64,000 nucleotides of DNA, taken from the NCBI GenBank assembly GCA_963822985.1, contig CAWGJU010000006.1, positions 434,001 through 498,000 on the forward strand, read 5' to 3'. A model generated the notes under the pieces. That model saw only the letters and a program-made list of their open reading frames with translations, ran no database searches and had not been told where the DNA came from. This document shows, in pieces, positions 19,384-28,444 of the stretch. How positions within the stretch are numbered: the stretch's first letter is position 1; each line of letters opens with the position of its first letter. The position numbers were made by a program, and so were the translations under genes. The DNA is from Thermohalobaculum sp963822985 (GTDB taxonomy: Bacteria > Pseudomonadota > Alphaproteobacteria > Rhodobacterales > Rhodobacteraceae).

Positions 19384-19453
19384 GGCTCTTCCTCGGCTTT
19401 GCCGGTTGCCGTGGGGTCTTCGGGACGTTGTTCGCGCGGGCAGGATTGACCGA

Positions 19454-19464
19454 ATGTCGGACGA
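19454..19464. promoter_or_regulatory. Putative FCD-GntR operator 2
   Basis: ATGTCGGACGA fits the TGTNNNAC core. It lies 27 bp ahead of the second GntR start codon, consistent with autoregulation. Confidence 0.45.
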
Positions 19465-19490
19465 AATCTACACGCAGAGCAGAGGATCGC

Positions 19491-20192
19491 ATGTCTGATC
19501 AAGAATTCGCCATCAGCCGCGAGGGCGTGACCCTCAGCAGCCGCCTGATCGCAGCCATTCGCGAGGCGATCCTCAACGGCCGCCTGCCGCCGGGACACCA
19601 CCTGAAGGAGCGCGAACTCTGCGACATGTTCCAGGTCAGCCGCAGCCTGGTGCGCGAAGCCGTGCAGAAGCTCGCGGCCGAGGAGTTGGTGACGCTGGTC
19701 CCCCATCGCGGCCTGACGGTGTCGCGGATCGACCGGCAGAGCGCGCGCGACCTCTACAAGGTGCGCGCCGTCCTCGAGGGGCTGGCCTTCGCCGAGTTCA
19801 CCGAGCGCGCCGATGATGAAACGCGGGAGGAGCTGTTCCGGCTGGCCGCCAGACTGGGCGAGCTTGTTGAGGGCGACCCGCCGCAGGCGCTGTTGGATGC
19901 CAAGAACGCCTTCTACGTCTGCCTGCTCGAGGGCTGCGGCAACCGCGTGCTGCGGCAGATGTTCACGCAGCTGAACAACCGCGTCGTCCAGCTGCGCCGC
20001 ATCTCGATGTCGCGCCCGGGCCGCCTGCCCGAGACGCGGCGCGAGATCGACGCGATCGTCGAGGCCGTCCGCCGCCGCAATCCGGAGGTAGCGCGCCAGG
20101 CGGCGGAGAAGCACGTCGCCTCGGCGGCCCGGGTCGCCGATCTGCGCTTCGCCGAGATCGAGCGCGAAGCCGAAGGCAAGCCCGACGCCTGA
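19491..20192 (+). CDS. GntR-family transcriptional regulator, FCD subfamily (second copy)
   Basis: 233 residues from the ATG at 19491. The winged helix has LKERELCDMFQVSRSLVREA. The FCD domain contains NAFYVCLLEGCGNRVL, closely resembling the FYSCLCEGSGN block of the regulator at 18161, so the two are paralogues. One His of the FCD metal site is replaced (ETRREIDAI), and EKHVASAARV is kept. A putative operator lies just upstream and another just downstream of the gene. Intact. Confidence 0.9.
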   Translation: MSDQEFAISREGVTLSSRLIAAIREAILNGRLPPGHHLKERELCDMFQVSRSLVREAVQKLAAEELVTLVPHRGLTVSRIDRQSARDLYKVRAVLEGLAFAEFTERADDETREELFRLAARLGELVEGDPPQALLDAKNAFYVCLLEGCGNRVLRQMFTQLNNRVVQLRRISMSRPGRLPETRREIDAIVEAVRRRNPEVARQAAEKHVASAARVADLRFAEIEREAEGKPDA

Positions 20193-20230
20193 ACCGCAGG
20201 GCACCGCGGCCCCGGGTCCGCCCCTGCATA

Positions 20231-20241
20231 TCGTCCGACAA
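20231..20241. promoter_or_regulatory. Putative FCD-GntR operator 3
   Basis: TCGTCCGACAA is a complete match to TNGTNNNACNA. It lies between the regulator gene and the dehydrogenase/TRAP remnant that follows. Confidence 0.5.
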
Positions 20242-20309
20242 CCGGCTTGCGGCGCGTCGAGGCCCTCGGCTATCGCCTGACCGACAGCGACGGAAGAAGG
20301 GACGACCGG

Positions 20310-20480
20310 ATGGCGACGCGAACTCTGGGTTTTGTGGGATTTGGGCGGATGGGCGCGCCCATGGCAGGGCGGCTCGCCGACGGCGGGTACGACCTCGTCC
20401 TCTACGACCTGCATCCCGCCGGCATGGAGCCGCTGCTGGCGCGGGGTGCTGAACGCGCCGGCTCGCTGCGCGCGCGCTGA
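20310..20480 (+). pseudogene. N-terminal stub of a 3-hydroxyisobutyrate dehydrogenase-family gene
   Basis: The ATG at 20310 opens MATRTLGFVGFGRMGAPMAG, the NAD-binding start of the HIBADH/GarR family, and continues for about 50 residues (LADGGYDLVLYDLHP). It then leaves the family and stops at 20480. The following DNA is a TRAP permease without its own start region. A deletion appears to have removed the rest of this gene and the beginning of the TRAP locus. Confidence 0.75.
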
Positions 20481-20494
20481 TCAGCGGCTGGCGA

Positions 20495-21852
20495 ATGCTG
20501 CTGCCGGTGGCGGCGTTCATCGGCGCGCTCGGCCTCGCCTACTGGGCCTTGCGTGGCGCGGCGCTGCCGCTGGTCGGCGGCGCGCTGGTGGCGACGCTGC
20601 TGCTGCTGCTGTTGCTGGGCGTCCGGGTGGCACTGACGCTCGGCATCGTCGGGCTGCTGGGCCTGATGTTCCTGCTGCCGCAGCCGCAGCTTTCGGTCGT
20701 GGCCGAGCGGTCGTGGAACAGCGTCAACACCTTCACGCTGACCGCTGTGCCGATGTTCGTGCTGATGGGGGCGCTGCTGATCCGCAGCGGCGTCACGCGC
20801 GAGATGTTCGACGCGCTGACCCGCTGGTTCGGCCGGGTGCCTGGCGGTGTCGCGCATGCGACCGTCGGCGCCTCGGCAGTGTTCGCAGCCGTCTCGGGCT
20901 CGAGCCTCGCCACCGCCGCCACGATGGGCAAGGTGGCCTGCCCCGAGATGGTGCGGCGCGGCTATAGCACGCGGCTGACCTATGGCGTCGTCGCCGCCGG
21001 CGCGACGCTCGGGATCCTCATTCCGCCCAGCATCGCGATGATCATCTACGGCACCACCGTCGGCGTGCCGGTGACGAAGCTCTTCATGGCGGGGATTTTC
21101 CCCGGCATCGTGCTCAGCCTCGGCTTCATGGGCGGCGTCGCGCTGTGGTCGACGCTGCGCCCCGAGGCGACGCCCGCCGGCGAGAGCAGCCCGCTGGCCG
21201 AAAAGCTGCGCGGCTCGGTCGCGGTCATGCCCTTCGCGCTGATCATCCTGGTGGTGCTCGGCTCGCTCTATGCCGGCGTCGCGACGCCGACCGAGGCCGG
21301 GGCCATCGGCGCCGTCGCCTCGCTGGTCGTCTGCCTGGCGCGCGGCATGCTCGATTGGCGCGGCCTTTACGACACGGCGGCCGAGACGGTGCGGATCACG
21401 TCCTTCCTGCTGCTGATCGTCGTGGGCGCGGCGATCATGAGCTGGGTCTTCGATTTCCTGCGCGTCCCGCGCACGCTGGTCTCGACGGTCGAGCCGGGCT
21501 GTCGCCCTGGATGGTGATGCTGACGATCGCCGCGCTCTACGTCGTGCTCGGCATGTTCATCGAATCGATCTCGATGATGCTGATGACGCTGCCGGTGACT
21601 TTCCCGATCGTCACCGCGCTGGGGTTCGGCCCGGTCTGGTTCGGCATCGCGCTGGTCGTGATGATCGAGCTCGGCCTGGTGACGCCGCCGGTCGGCATCG
21701 TGCTCTTCATCCTGCGCGGCACGAGCGACAACGTCGCGCTGCGCGAGATCGTGCTGGGCGTGCTGCCCTCTGTCGGCATCATGCTGGCCTTCCAGGTGCT
21801 GATCTACTTCTGGCCGGCGCTGGTGCTGTGGCTGCCGTCGCAGGTCGAATAG
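20495..21852 (+). CDS. dctM: TRAP transporter large permease (DctM), N-terminally altered, one frameshift
   Basis: Twelve-helix membrane protein. Signatures: NTFTLTAVPMFVLMGALLIR, SGSSLATAATMGKVACPEM, GILIPPSIAMIIYGT and ATPTEAGAIGAVASL. A frame change near 21497 follows VSTVE, and the protein continues WMVMLTIAALYVVLGMF to the stop at 21852. The first recognisable residues (MLLPVAAFIGALGLAYWALR) follow directly on a dehydrogenase stub, so upstream TRAP genes (dctP, dctQ) seem deleted. The ATG at 20495 is a guess. Confidence 0.8.
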
Positions 21853-21899
21853 TCCGGGGAAAAGCGCGGCTCCGCCCTGCAGCCGAAGCCGCATCGCCG

Positions 21900-22282
21900 T
21901 CAGGACGTCCCGTCGATCTCGCCAGAGACGCGTCGTGCGATGCAAAAGCATTCGACGCCGCAGGGCACGCCGCCATAGATGGCGACGGCATGGGTCGCCG
22001 CGCGGATCTGCTCGCGCGACACACCGTTCGTGATCGCGCCCTTGCAGTGCGTCTCCCATTCGTGCCAGCGGCCGAGCGCGCCTAGCATGGCCAGGTTCAT
22101 CAGGCTGCGCGTCTTGGGGTCGAGCGCCTCGTCGCCCCAGCCAAGCCCCAGCACCAGGCGGTCATCGCCTCCTGGAAGGGCCGGTTGAAATCGTCGGCCG
22201 CAGCCAGGTTCTTCTCGACGCACTCGGCGCCGAGCGTGGCCTTGCGCTTGGCGAGGCCTTTTTCGAAGTAGCTGTCGTCCAT
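21900..22282 (-). CDS. Carboxymuconolactone decarboxylase (CMD) family protein, one frameshift
   Basis: About 127 residues from the ATG at 22282, 7 bp after GAGGAG. The N-terminal part MDDSYFEKGLAKRKATLGA and the CMD core HCKGAITNGVSREQIRAATH / AIYGGVPCGVECF are both present but in different frames. The break is near 22150. CMD proteins act as decarboxylases or peroxiredoxin-like enzymes. No CxxC redox pair is seen here, so the PcaC-like type is more likely. Convergent with dctM. Confidence 0.78.
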
Positions 22283-22472
22283 GTTCACTCCTCGGTGCTT
22301 GCTGGGGTAACGATGCCAGCGCCCAGGGGGCGCCGCAAAGGGATCGCGGGCAGCGTCCGGTTCGTGTGCCCGTTCATAAGTGGGCGGTGCCGTGGCCGCG
22401 TCCCGCCCGACGCCGGAATAAGCGGTGCGCGAGAGGTCTCGGGAGCTGCCCGGGACCCAGGGCCTCGGGCGA

Positions 22473-22800
22473 TCAGCCTTTCGGCCATTCCGGCGTTGCC
22501 ACGGCCATGTCCTCAGGGAAGATCGTCACCGGCACGCCATCCTGCCACTGGATGATCGTCAGGCTCGCGCCCTCGCGACGCCCCTTCTCGTCGAAGCTGA
22601 GCGTGCCGCCCGGGAAGTGCTCGCTGGGGCCTGCGTCCAGCGTGCGCAGCGCCTCGGCCACCGCCGCTCGGTCTCGGCTGCACGCCTTCTCCAGCGCCGC
22701 CTTGAATAGGAACATGTCGCCATAGGTCGAGATCGCGTTCTGCGTCATCCGCGGCTCGCCATAGCGCTCGTTCAGGCGCTGGATCAGCGCCTCCTGGCCC
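22473..22800 (-). pseudogene. C-terminal fragment of a LivK-type branched-chain/amide binding protein
   Basis: About 100 residues of a Peripla_BP_6 protein: EALIQRLNERYGEPRMTQNA, STYGDMFLFKAALEKA, HFPGGTLSFDEKGRREGASL, then a stop at 22473. Immediately upstream the sequence changes to LivG, so livK lost its first two thirds by deletion. The remnant cannot function as a transporter component. Confidence 0.75.
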
Positions 22801-22986
22801 CTCCGACACGGCGGCCAGCCCGACGCGGCGCACGGCGTCCCGGGCGATCGCCTCTGCATCCGCCTCGTCCCGGGAGCGCACGAAGGCGCCGACCTTCACG
22901 TTGTCGGCCACGCTACAGCGGTTGAACGGCCGCATGATTTTGAAGGTGCGCCCGGCGCCCGCGATACGCGTGATCGTGGGCACGCA
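22800..22986 (-). pseudogene. Middle fragment of a LivG-type ABC ATPase, downstream side of the IS21 insertion
   Basis: Encodes ITRIAGAGRTFKIMRPFNRC and SVADNVKVGAFVRSRDEADA, the part of LivG that follows the Q-loop region. At 22800 it runs into the LivK fragment. At 22986 it is interrupted by IS21. Its N-terminal continuation lies at 25582-25770 on the other side of the insertion. Confidence 0.72.
22981..22986. repeat. Target-site duplication, left copy (CACGCA)
   Basis: CACGCA directly abuts the left IS21 tip. The identical hexamer follows the right tip at 25576. Confidence 0.75.
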
Positions 22987-23029
22987 TTCCAGCGCATCGT
23001 GGGCGCCCGTTCCAGGATGATGGGCGGTC
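22987..23029 (-). repeat. Left-end IS21 subterminal repeats (two units, 23-bp period)
   Basis: Units at 22987-23006 and 23010-23029 read, on the minus strand, GCGCCCACGATGCGCTGGAA and a close variant. They are inverted relative to the right-end units. Confidence 0.75.
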
Positions 23030-23053
23030 GCCTCGGCCTATGGGATGAGGGGG

Positions 23054-23815
23054 TCAGGTCTCGGTGTCGAGGTCAAGCCTTTTGCGTCCGGCCTTGAGCT
23101 TTCGCATGCTTTCGCCGGCGAGCTCGAGACGGTGGGCGTTGTGGACGAGCCGGTCGAGGATGGCGTCGGCGAGGGTGGGATCGCCGATGACGTCGTGCCA
23201 GGCGTCGACGGGGAGCTGGCTGGTGACGATGGTGGCGGCGCGGCCGTGGCGGTCCTCGAGGATCTCGAGCAGGTCGCGGCGCTCGGCGGCGCCGAGGGCC
23301 GCGAGGCCCCAGTCGTCGAGGATGAGCAGCTCGGCGCGGGCGATGGTCTTGAGGGTGCGCGCATAGCGGCCGTCGCCGCGCGCGAGGGCGAGCGCCTCGA
23401 AGAGGCGCGGGACGCGGTGGTAGAGGACGGAACGGCCGTCCCGGCAGGCCTTGTGGCCGAAGGCGCAGGCGATCCAGCTCTTGCCGAGGCCGGTGGCGCC
23501 GGTGATGAGCAGGTTCTCGGCTCGCCCGATCCAGCCGCCGTCGGCGAGATGGGCGAAGACGGCGCGGTCGAGGCCGCGGGGCGTGCGCAGGTCGGCGTCC
23601 TCGACACAGGCGGCGTGGCGGAGAGCCGCGAACTTCAGCCGGGTGGCGAGGCGGCGGCTGTCGCGTTCGGCGGCCTCGCGGTCGACGAGGAGGCCGAGGC
23701 GCTCCTCGAAGCTCATGGCGTCGCAGGCCGGGATGCGGCGCTGCTCGTCGAGCGCCCTGGCCATGCCGGTCAGGCCGAGGGCGAGCAGGCGGTCGCTGGT
23801 GGGGTGGGCGAGCAC
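23054..23815 (-). CDS. istB: IS21 transposition helper ATPase IstB
   Basis: 253 residues. The start is taken as the GTG at 23815, nine bases after AAGGAG. AAA+ ATPase with Walker A LLITGATGLGKSWIACAFG and Walker B LLILDDWGLAAL, and the usual N terminus LLALGLTGMARALDEQ. It loads IstA onto target DNA. Intact, directly after istA. Confidence 0.88.
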   Translation of the reverse strand: MLAHPTSDRLLALGLTGMARALDEQRRIPACDAMSFEERLGLLVDREAAERDSRRLATRLKFAALRHAACVEDADLRTPRGLDRAVFAHLADGGWIGRAENLLITGATGLGKSWIACAFGHKACRDGRSVLYHRVPRLFEALALARGDGRYARTLKTIARAELLILDDWGLAALGAAERRDLLEILEDRHGRAATIVTSQLPVDAWHDVIGDPTLADAILDRLVHNAHRLELAGESMRKLKAGRKRLDLDTET

Positions 23816-23832
23816 GGGATCGATCTCCTTCT

Positions 23833-25391
23833 TCAGTGGTAATAGCGCTGGCCGCGGATGTTGGCGTGGCGCAGGGGTTGGCGCAGGGGTTCGGTGTCGG
23901 GGGCGGGCTCGAGGAAGGCCTGGTCGAGGCCGGTCTTGAGGATCGAGCGGATGGAGCTGACCGAGCGCGCGCCGATCGGCAGGCCGCGCCGACAGGCGGC
24001 GTCGAGACGGACGGCGCCGTAGACCTTCTCCAAAGCCGAGCACGCCGAGACAGGTGCGGAAGCCTTGCTCGGGGTGGGGTCTGGCCGCCATCGCCGCCTG
24101 GCAGAACGCCGCGACCGAGGGGCCGACCCTCTCTGCGCAAGCCAGCATGCGCGCCGGCGTCCATTCGGCGTAGCGGCGGTGCGCGCTCGGCATATGGGCG
24201 GGATCGGTAACATGGCCGCCGCGGCGGCCGACGCCGCGGGCGTGGCTGGCGACGCGGCGGCCGCGGTGGAAGATCTCGACGGTGCGCTCGGTGGCGCGGG
24301 CGTCCACCGTGTCGCGGATCAGGCCGAAGGGGACCGGAGTAGAAGAAGCCCTCGATCTCGACATGATAGTCGGGCGCGACGCGGGGGCGGCTCCAGCGCG
24401 CGAAGACGTAAGCTTCGTCGGGCAGCGGCGACAGCGCCGGCCGGTCGAGCGTGGCGAAGAGGTCGGCGCGGCTGGCGCCGTAGCCGCGCATGACGCGCGC
24501 GTTGATCTCGTCGAGCAGCGGCGGCGATCGCGGCGTTGATCTCCTCGATCGGAGAAGAAGCGGCGGTTGCGCAGCCGGGCGATGATCCAGCGTTGCGCCA
24601 CCAGCACCGCCACCTCGACCTTGGCCTTGTCTCGGGGTTTGCGCGACCGGGCGGGCAGCACGGCCACGCCATAATGCTCGGCCATGGCGGCCATGGTGCG
24701 ATTGAGCCCCGGCTCGTAACGATCCGGGGCCACGATCACGGCGCGCGGGTTGTCCGGCACGACCATGCGCGGCACGCCGCCGAGGAAGGCGAACAGGTTG
24801 ACCTGCGCGCCGATCCAGTCCTCCAGCGTCTCGGCGGGCCGCGCCTCGGCGAAGGTGTAGCTCGACGCACCCATGGCCGCGACGAACAGCCGGGCCTCGC
24901 GGACCTCCCGGTCAGGGGATCGACAAAGGGGATCCCGTCGCCGGAGAAGTCGATGAACACCTTGTCGCCGCCGATGTGGGTCTGGCGCATGGTCGGCCGG
25001 ACGCGGCCCTTCCAGGCGTCGTAGTGCTCGCAGAACCACGCGTAGCTGTAGCCGTCGGGATGGGCGGCGCGATATTCCTCCCAAACCAGCGCCCGCGTCA
25101 CGCCCTTGCGGCGCAGCTCGCGGTCGACCGCGGCCCAGTCGGGGGCGGGCCGGTCGGGCTCCGTTCGATAGGCGCTGGCCGGGGAACAGCAGCAGTTCCA
25201 GCGCGTCGTCGTCCAACTCCGGGCGGCAGCGGCCAGGACAGGCCCGCCGCGCGCGCCCGCGACAGGTAGGCTCCCACCGAGCCCTTCGAGATCGATAGCG
25301 CCGTGGCGATGGCCCGGTCGCTCAGGCCTTGGGAAAGCTTCAGTCGCAGAAGGTCTCGTATCCGGCGCATCGACAGTCTCTCGGTAGGCAT
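23833..25391 (-). CDS. istA: IS21 transposase IstA, multiply frameshifted
   Basis: The start is set at the ATG at 25391 (MPTERLSMRRIRDLLRLKLS), six bases after GAGGAG. The HTH SDRAIATALSISKGSV is followed by DDE-type integrase pieces in changing frames: GGDKVFIDFSGDGIPFVDPL, GVPRMVVPDNPRAVIV, then SRKPRDKAKVEVAVLVAQRW. The C terminus ends FLEPAPDTEPLRQPLRH. At least six frame changes, so either dead or poorly sequenced. Stop at 23833. Confidence 0.8.
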
Positions 25392-25463
25392 CTGCAACTC
25401 CTCGCTGATCACGAGGGCCGCGTAGCCCGGTCAAACTGTCGGCCGAAGCGCGCCCACCACCGG

Positions 25464-25575
25464 GCGCCCACGATCAGCTGGAAACCGTGCCCAGCATCGT
25501 CTGGAATCCGCGCCCACGATCGCCTGGAACGGGCGCCCACCTTCCTCTGGAATCAGCGCCCACCATCAGCTGGAA
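25464..25575 (+). repeat. Right-end IS21 subterminal repeat array, five 20-bp units at exact 23-bp spacing
   Basis: Units begin at 25464, 25487, 25510, 25533 and 25556. The consensus is close to GCGCCCACNATCNNCTGGAA with 3-bp spacers. The last unit ends at the IS tip. These are probably IstA binding sites. Confidence 0.8.
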
Positions 25576-25581
25576 CACGCA
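25576..25581. repeat. Target-site duplication, right copy (CACGCA)
   Basis: Immediately outside the right IS21 end and identical to 22981-22986. Confidence 0.75.
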
Positions 25582-26309
25582 TGCAGACCTCATAGGCCGC
25601 CGGCCGGAAAGCTCGACGCCGTTCAGGCGGATCGAGCCGGCGTCGGGCTTCTGGAACCCGTTCAGCACGTTGAACAGCGTCGTCTTGCCGGCGCCGTTCG
25701 ACCCGATGATGCCGAGGTTCTCGCCACGCCGACGGTGAAGCTGGCGTCGTTGACCGCCTTGAGCCCGCCAACGACCGACCAGACCGCCGCCGCGAGCCGT
25801 GCCTTGTTGACGAAAAGCAGTACCGCATCGCCCCAAAGAGGCCCGAGCACGACGGCGTCCGAGGCCAGCGGCGTGCGCACTGACATCAGCTGCGCGCCGA
25901 ACGGGATCATCGCGCCGTTCTGCAGGACGAGCGCGATGCCCAGCGTCAGGATCAGCTGCGCATAGTGCCCCTCGGCCTCCATCTCGGTCGTGCGGATGCC
26001 TGTCACTCGCCGGATCAGCGTGCGGTGGACGGCCCAGCCGAAGACAAAGAGCAGCGGCCCCGCCAGCGCGACCGCGACATAGGGCCCGACGATGTCGCCC
26101 ATGGCGGCGTTGATGCCGAGCCCGACCAAGATGTAGTAGGTCGCGTACATGCCCAGCATCATGAAGTCGCCCTGGGCGAAGTTGATCACCCGCATGATGC
26201 CGAAGATCATCGCCAGGCCGACGCACATCAGCCCATAGATCGCGCCGAGCGACAGGCCCGCCACCAAGGCCTGCAGGATTTGCTCGACCAGGATTGCCGT
26301 CGGGCTCAT
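25582..26309 (-). pseudogene. Fused livH-livG remnant, upstream side of the IS21 insertion
   Basis: From the ATG at 26309 about 175 residues of a LivH permease are present (VAGLSLGAIYGLMCVGLAMI, MRVINFAQGDFMMLGMYATY). The sequence then changes within LLFVNKARL to the start of LivG (VVGGLKAVNDASFTV, with Walker A GIIGSNGAGKTTLFNVLNG after a one-base indel near 25728). LivG is cut at 25582 by IS21. The rest of livH, all of livM and the first codons of livG are deleted. Non-functional. Confidence 0.8.
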
Positions 26310-26358
26310 CTCGCGCGGTCTCGGCCTCACGGGCGTTCAGCGGCGGACCCCGCCCGGC

Positions 26359-26772
26359 TCACTGGCTGTCGGAGCCGGCGCCCGCATACTGCTCGTCCGT
26401 CACGTGCTCGAGCCATTCGACGACGACGCCGTCATGGCCCTCCTGCATCGAGATGTGCGTCATCTGCGTCTCGGGACCGGCGCCGTGCCAGTGCTTTTCG
26501 CCGGCCGGTATCCAGACGACGTCGCCGGCGCGGATCTCCCGGATGGGTTCGCCCCAGCTCTGCACCCGGCCCGAGCCCGCGGTGACGTAGAGCGTCTGGC
26601 CCATCGGATGCGTATGCCAGGCGGTGCGCGCGCCGGGCTGGAACATCACGAGGTTGGACTTGAGCAGCCCGGGCGGCTCGGCCTCGATGATCGGGTCCTG
26701 CCAGACCGTGCCTGTGAAGGCGTGCGCCGGCGCCTGACGTGACGGGCGTGACCCGCACGGTATGATCTTCAT
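26359..26772 (-). CDS. Cupin-domain protein
   Basis: 137 residues from the ATG at 26772, six bases after GGAGG. Single cupin: motif 1 is ARTAWHTHPMGQTLYVTAGS, where the usual metal-binding Glu is Gln, and motif 2 is GDVVWIPAGEKHWHG. It resembles small (R)-mandelonitrile-lyase-like/quercetinase-like cupins that accompany CMD proteins. Probably a metal-dependent lyase or oxygenase of unknown substrate. Intact. Confidence 0.83.
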   Translation of the reverse strand: MKIIPCGSRPSRQAPAHAFTGTVWQDPIIEAEPPGLLKSNLVMFQPGARTAWHTHPMGQTLYVTAGSGRVQSWGEPIREIRAGDVVWIPAGEKHWHGAGPETQMTHISMQEGHDGVVVEWLEHVTDEQYAGAGSDSQ

Positions 26773-26828
26773 GTGTTCCTCCAGGTTCTTGCGGCCGCGC
26801 GGGGGACCGCGCGGATCTTTGGCGACGC

Positions 26829-27746
26829 TCAGCCCGCCGACTTGCCCTTCACGGTGACCGCAGCCGTCTTTTCCATCAGCTCGACGACATGGGTGAAGTC
26901 GCTGTCGGCGCCGAAGGTGCGCTCGGCCTCGTCCCAGATCTCGTTGACGACGCCGCAGGCCTTGAGCTGGAGGCCGAGCTCCGCCGCGACCTTCATGAAG
27001 AGGTCGACATCCTTGTGCATCAGCCCGGTCGAGAAGCCGTAGTCGAAGCTGCGCGGCAGGATGGACTGCGGGAACTTCTGCATGCTCGCGGTGTTGCGGC
27101 CGCTGCCGGCGTTGATCACGTCGATCATAACATCGGGGTCCAGACCCGCCTTCGCGCCCATCACCACCGCCTCGGAGGTCAGCGCCATCGCCGCCGCCGA
27201 GAGCATGTTGTTGACGAGCTTCATCGTTTGGGCAAGGCCGGCGTCCGGGCCGATGTAGAACGGCTTGCCGATGACCTTCAGCTGCTCCTGCAGATCGTCG
27301 AAATCCTGCTGCAGGCCCGAGAACATCACGGCGAGCGTGCCGGCCTTGGCGCCGCCGACTCCGCCGCTGACCGGCGAGTTAATCCAGCGGACGTGTTGCT
27401 TGGCAAACGTCTCCGCCAGGCGCGCCGCCATGCGGGGGCCGGTCGTCGACAGGTCGACCACGCGCCTCAGCGTGCCGCCGGAGGCGAGGCCGCCATCGCC
27501 AAGCGCCACCTTCTCGACGACGGGCGGCGTCGGCAGCGACAGGAAGACCGTGCCGACCTGCGCGGCGAGGTCCGCGACCGAGCCGGCGCGCGTCGCGCCG
27601 CGCTCGACAAAGGGCACGACGGCGCTGTCGCGCGTGTCGAAGACAACCAGAGAAGTGCCGGCATCCATCAGCCGACCCGCCATCGGCCGACCCATATTGC
27701 CAAGGCCGACGAAGCCGAATGTCTCGCCCAAACGCCCCTCCCGCAT
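26829..27746 (-). CDS. NAD(P)-dependent oxidoreductase, 3-hydroxyisobutyrate dehydrogenase family
   Basis: 305 residues. The N-terminal NAD motif is FGFVGLGNMGRPMAGRLMDA, the substrate motif is DLSTTGPRMA, and the catalytic Lys lies in AGLAQTMKLVNNMLSAAAMA. The family signature NSPVSGGVGGAKAGTLAVM is complete. It reduces or oxidises a small beta-hydroxy acid. Intact, unlike the stub at 20310. It lies in the same direction as the cupin gene and 57 bp before it, so probably co-transcribed. Confidence 0.88.
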   Translation of the reverse strand: MREGRLGETFGFVGLGNMGRPMAGRLMDAGTSLVVFDTRDSAVVPFVERGATRAGSVADLAAQVGTVFLSLPTPPVVEKVALGDGGLASGGTLRRVVDLSTTGPRMAARLAETFAKQHVRWINSPVSGGVGGAKAGTLAVMFSGLQQDFDDLQEQLKVIGKPFYIGPDAGLAQTMKLVNNMLSAAAMALTSEAVVMGAKAGLDPDVMIDVINAGSGRNTASMQKFPQSILPRSFDYGFSTGLMHKDVDLFMKVAAELGLQLKACGVVNEIWDEAERTFGADSDFTHVVELMEKTAAVTVKGKSAG

Positions 27747-27850
27747 TGTTCTGCCAGTCCGAAGCCCTGAGCGTGTGTGGGCCGACTGCTCGGCACCTTA
27801 TAGAGATCGTCAAACATCCATAAAATAGTTTCGTTCGCACCTGGGTTGTG

Positions 27851-28437
27851 TCGCGACGGTGGTCGACTGGGCCATGCTGCCGCTTGTGGTCGCGCGACGT
27901 GCTGTCCGGCGGGCCGACGCTTTACGGCGTGCTGCTCGGCTGCGTCGGCTTCGGCGCCGTGACGGGCGCGCTTGTCCTGCCGGTGGTGCGCCGGCGGCTC
28001 GGCTCCGACCGGACGGTCGCCGCCGGCACGCTCGGCACCGCCGCGGCCATGGCGGCCTTCGCCGGGGTGGCCGAGCCGAAGTTGCGGCGCTGGCTTCGCT
28101 GCTGGCGGGGCTCTCCTGGATCGCGGTGCTCTCGAGCCTGAACGTCTCGGCCCAGACGGCGCTGCCCGACTGGGTGCGCGGGCGGGGGCTTTCGGTATTC
28201 CTGATGGTCTTCTTCGGCTCGATGGCGGCGGGCAGCCTGATCTGGGGGCAGGTCGCGACCACCCTCTCGATCCCGGCTGCGCTGATCGCGTCGGCCGGCG
28301 CGGTGCTCGCCATACCGCTCGTCCGGCGCTTCCGGCTGAACCGGGGCGCCGAGATGGAGCTCGCACCTTCGATGCACTGGCCGGCGCCGCTGACCGCCTC
28401 GGCCCCCCAGCACGCCCAAGGGCCGGTCATGGTGCAG
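27851..28437 (+). pseudogene. Major facilitator superfamily transporter, C-terminal fragment
   Basis: Membrane segments GPTLYGVLLGCVGFGAVTG, TLGTAAAMAAFAG and LASLLAGLSWIAVLSSLNVS are followed by VFLMVFFGSMAAGSLIWGQV and AALIASAGAVLAIPLVRRF. This is the second half of an enterobactin-exporter-like MFS protein. Frame changes lie near 27893 and 28075. It ends in the linker PSMHWPAPLTASAPQ and VMVQVRYVVPAE, then runs into pirin. The N-terminal half is absent. Confidence 0.72.
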
Positions 28438-28444
28438 GTGCGCT

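Larger units (their letters stand above)
22987..25575 (-). mobile_element. IS21-family insertion sequence, about 2.6 kb, with 6-bp target duplication
   Basis: Contains istA (23833-25391) and istB (23054-23815) on the minus strand. The ends are defined by TTCCAGC at 22987 and its inverse GCTGGAA ending at 25575. CACGCA is duplicated at 22981-22986 and 25576-25581. Both ends carry 20-bp subterminal repeats spaced 23 bp apart (two at the left, five at the right). Removing the element plus one CACGCA joins GRRPMRSACV to PTITRIAGAG in one LivG frame, which confirms the boundaries. Confidence 0.85.

Noticed and set aside
25464..25575. Possible CRISPR array (five regularly spaced repeats)
   Set aside because: Spacers are only 3 bp, the array ends at an IS21 tip, and inverted copies occur at the other end. 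It is an IS end structure.
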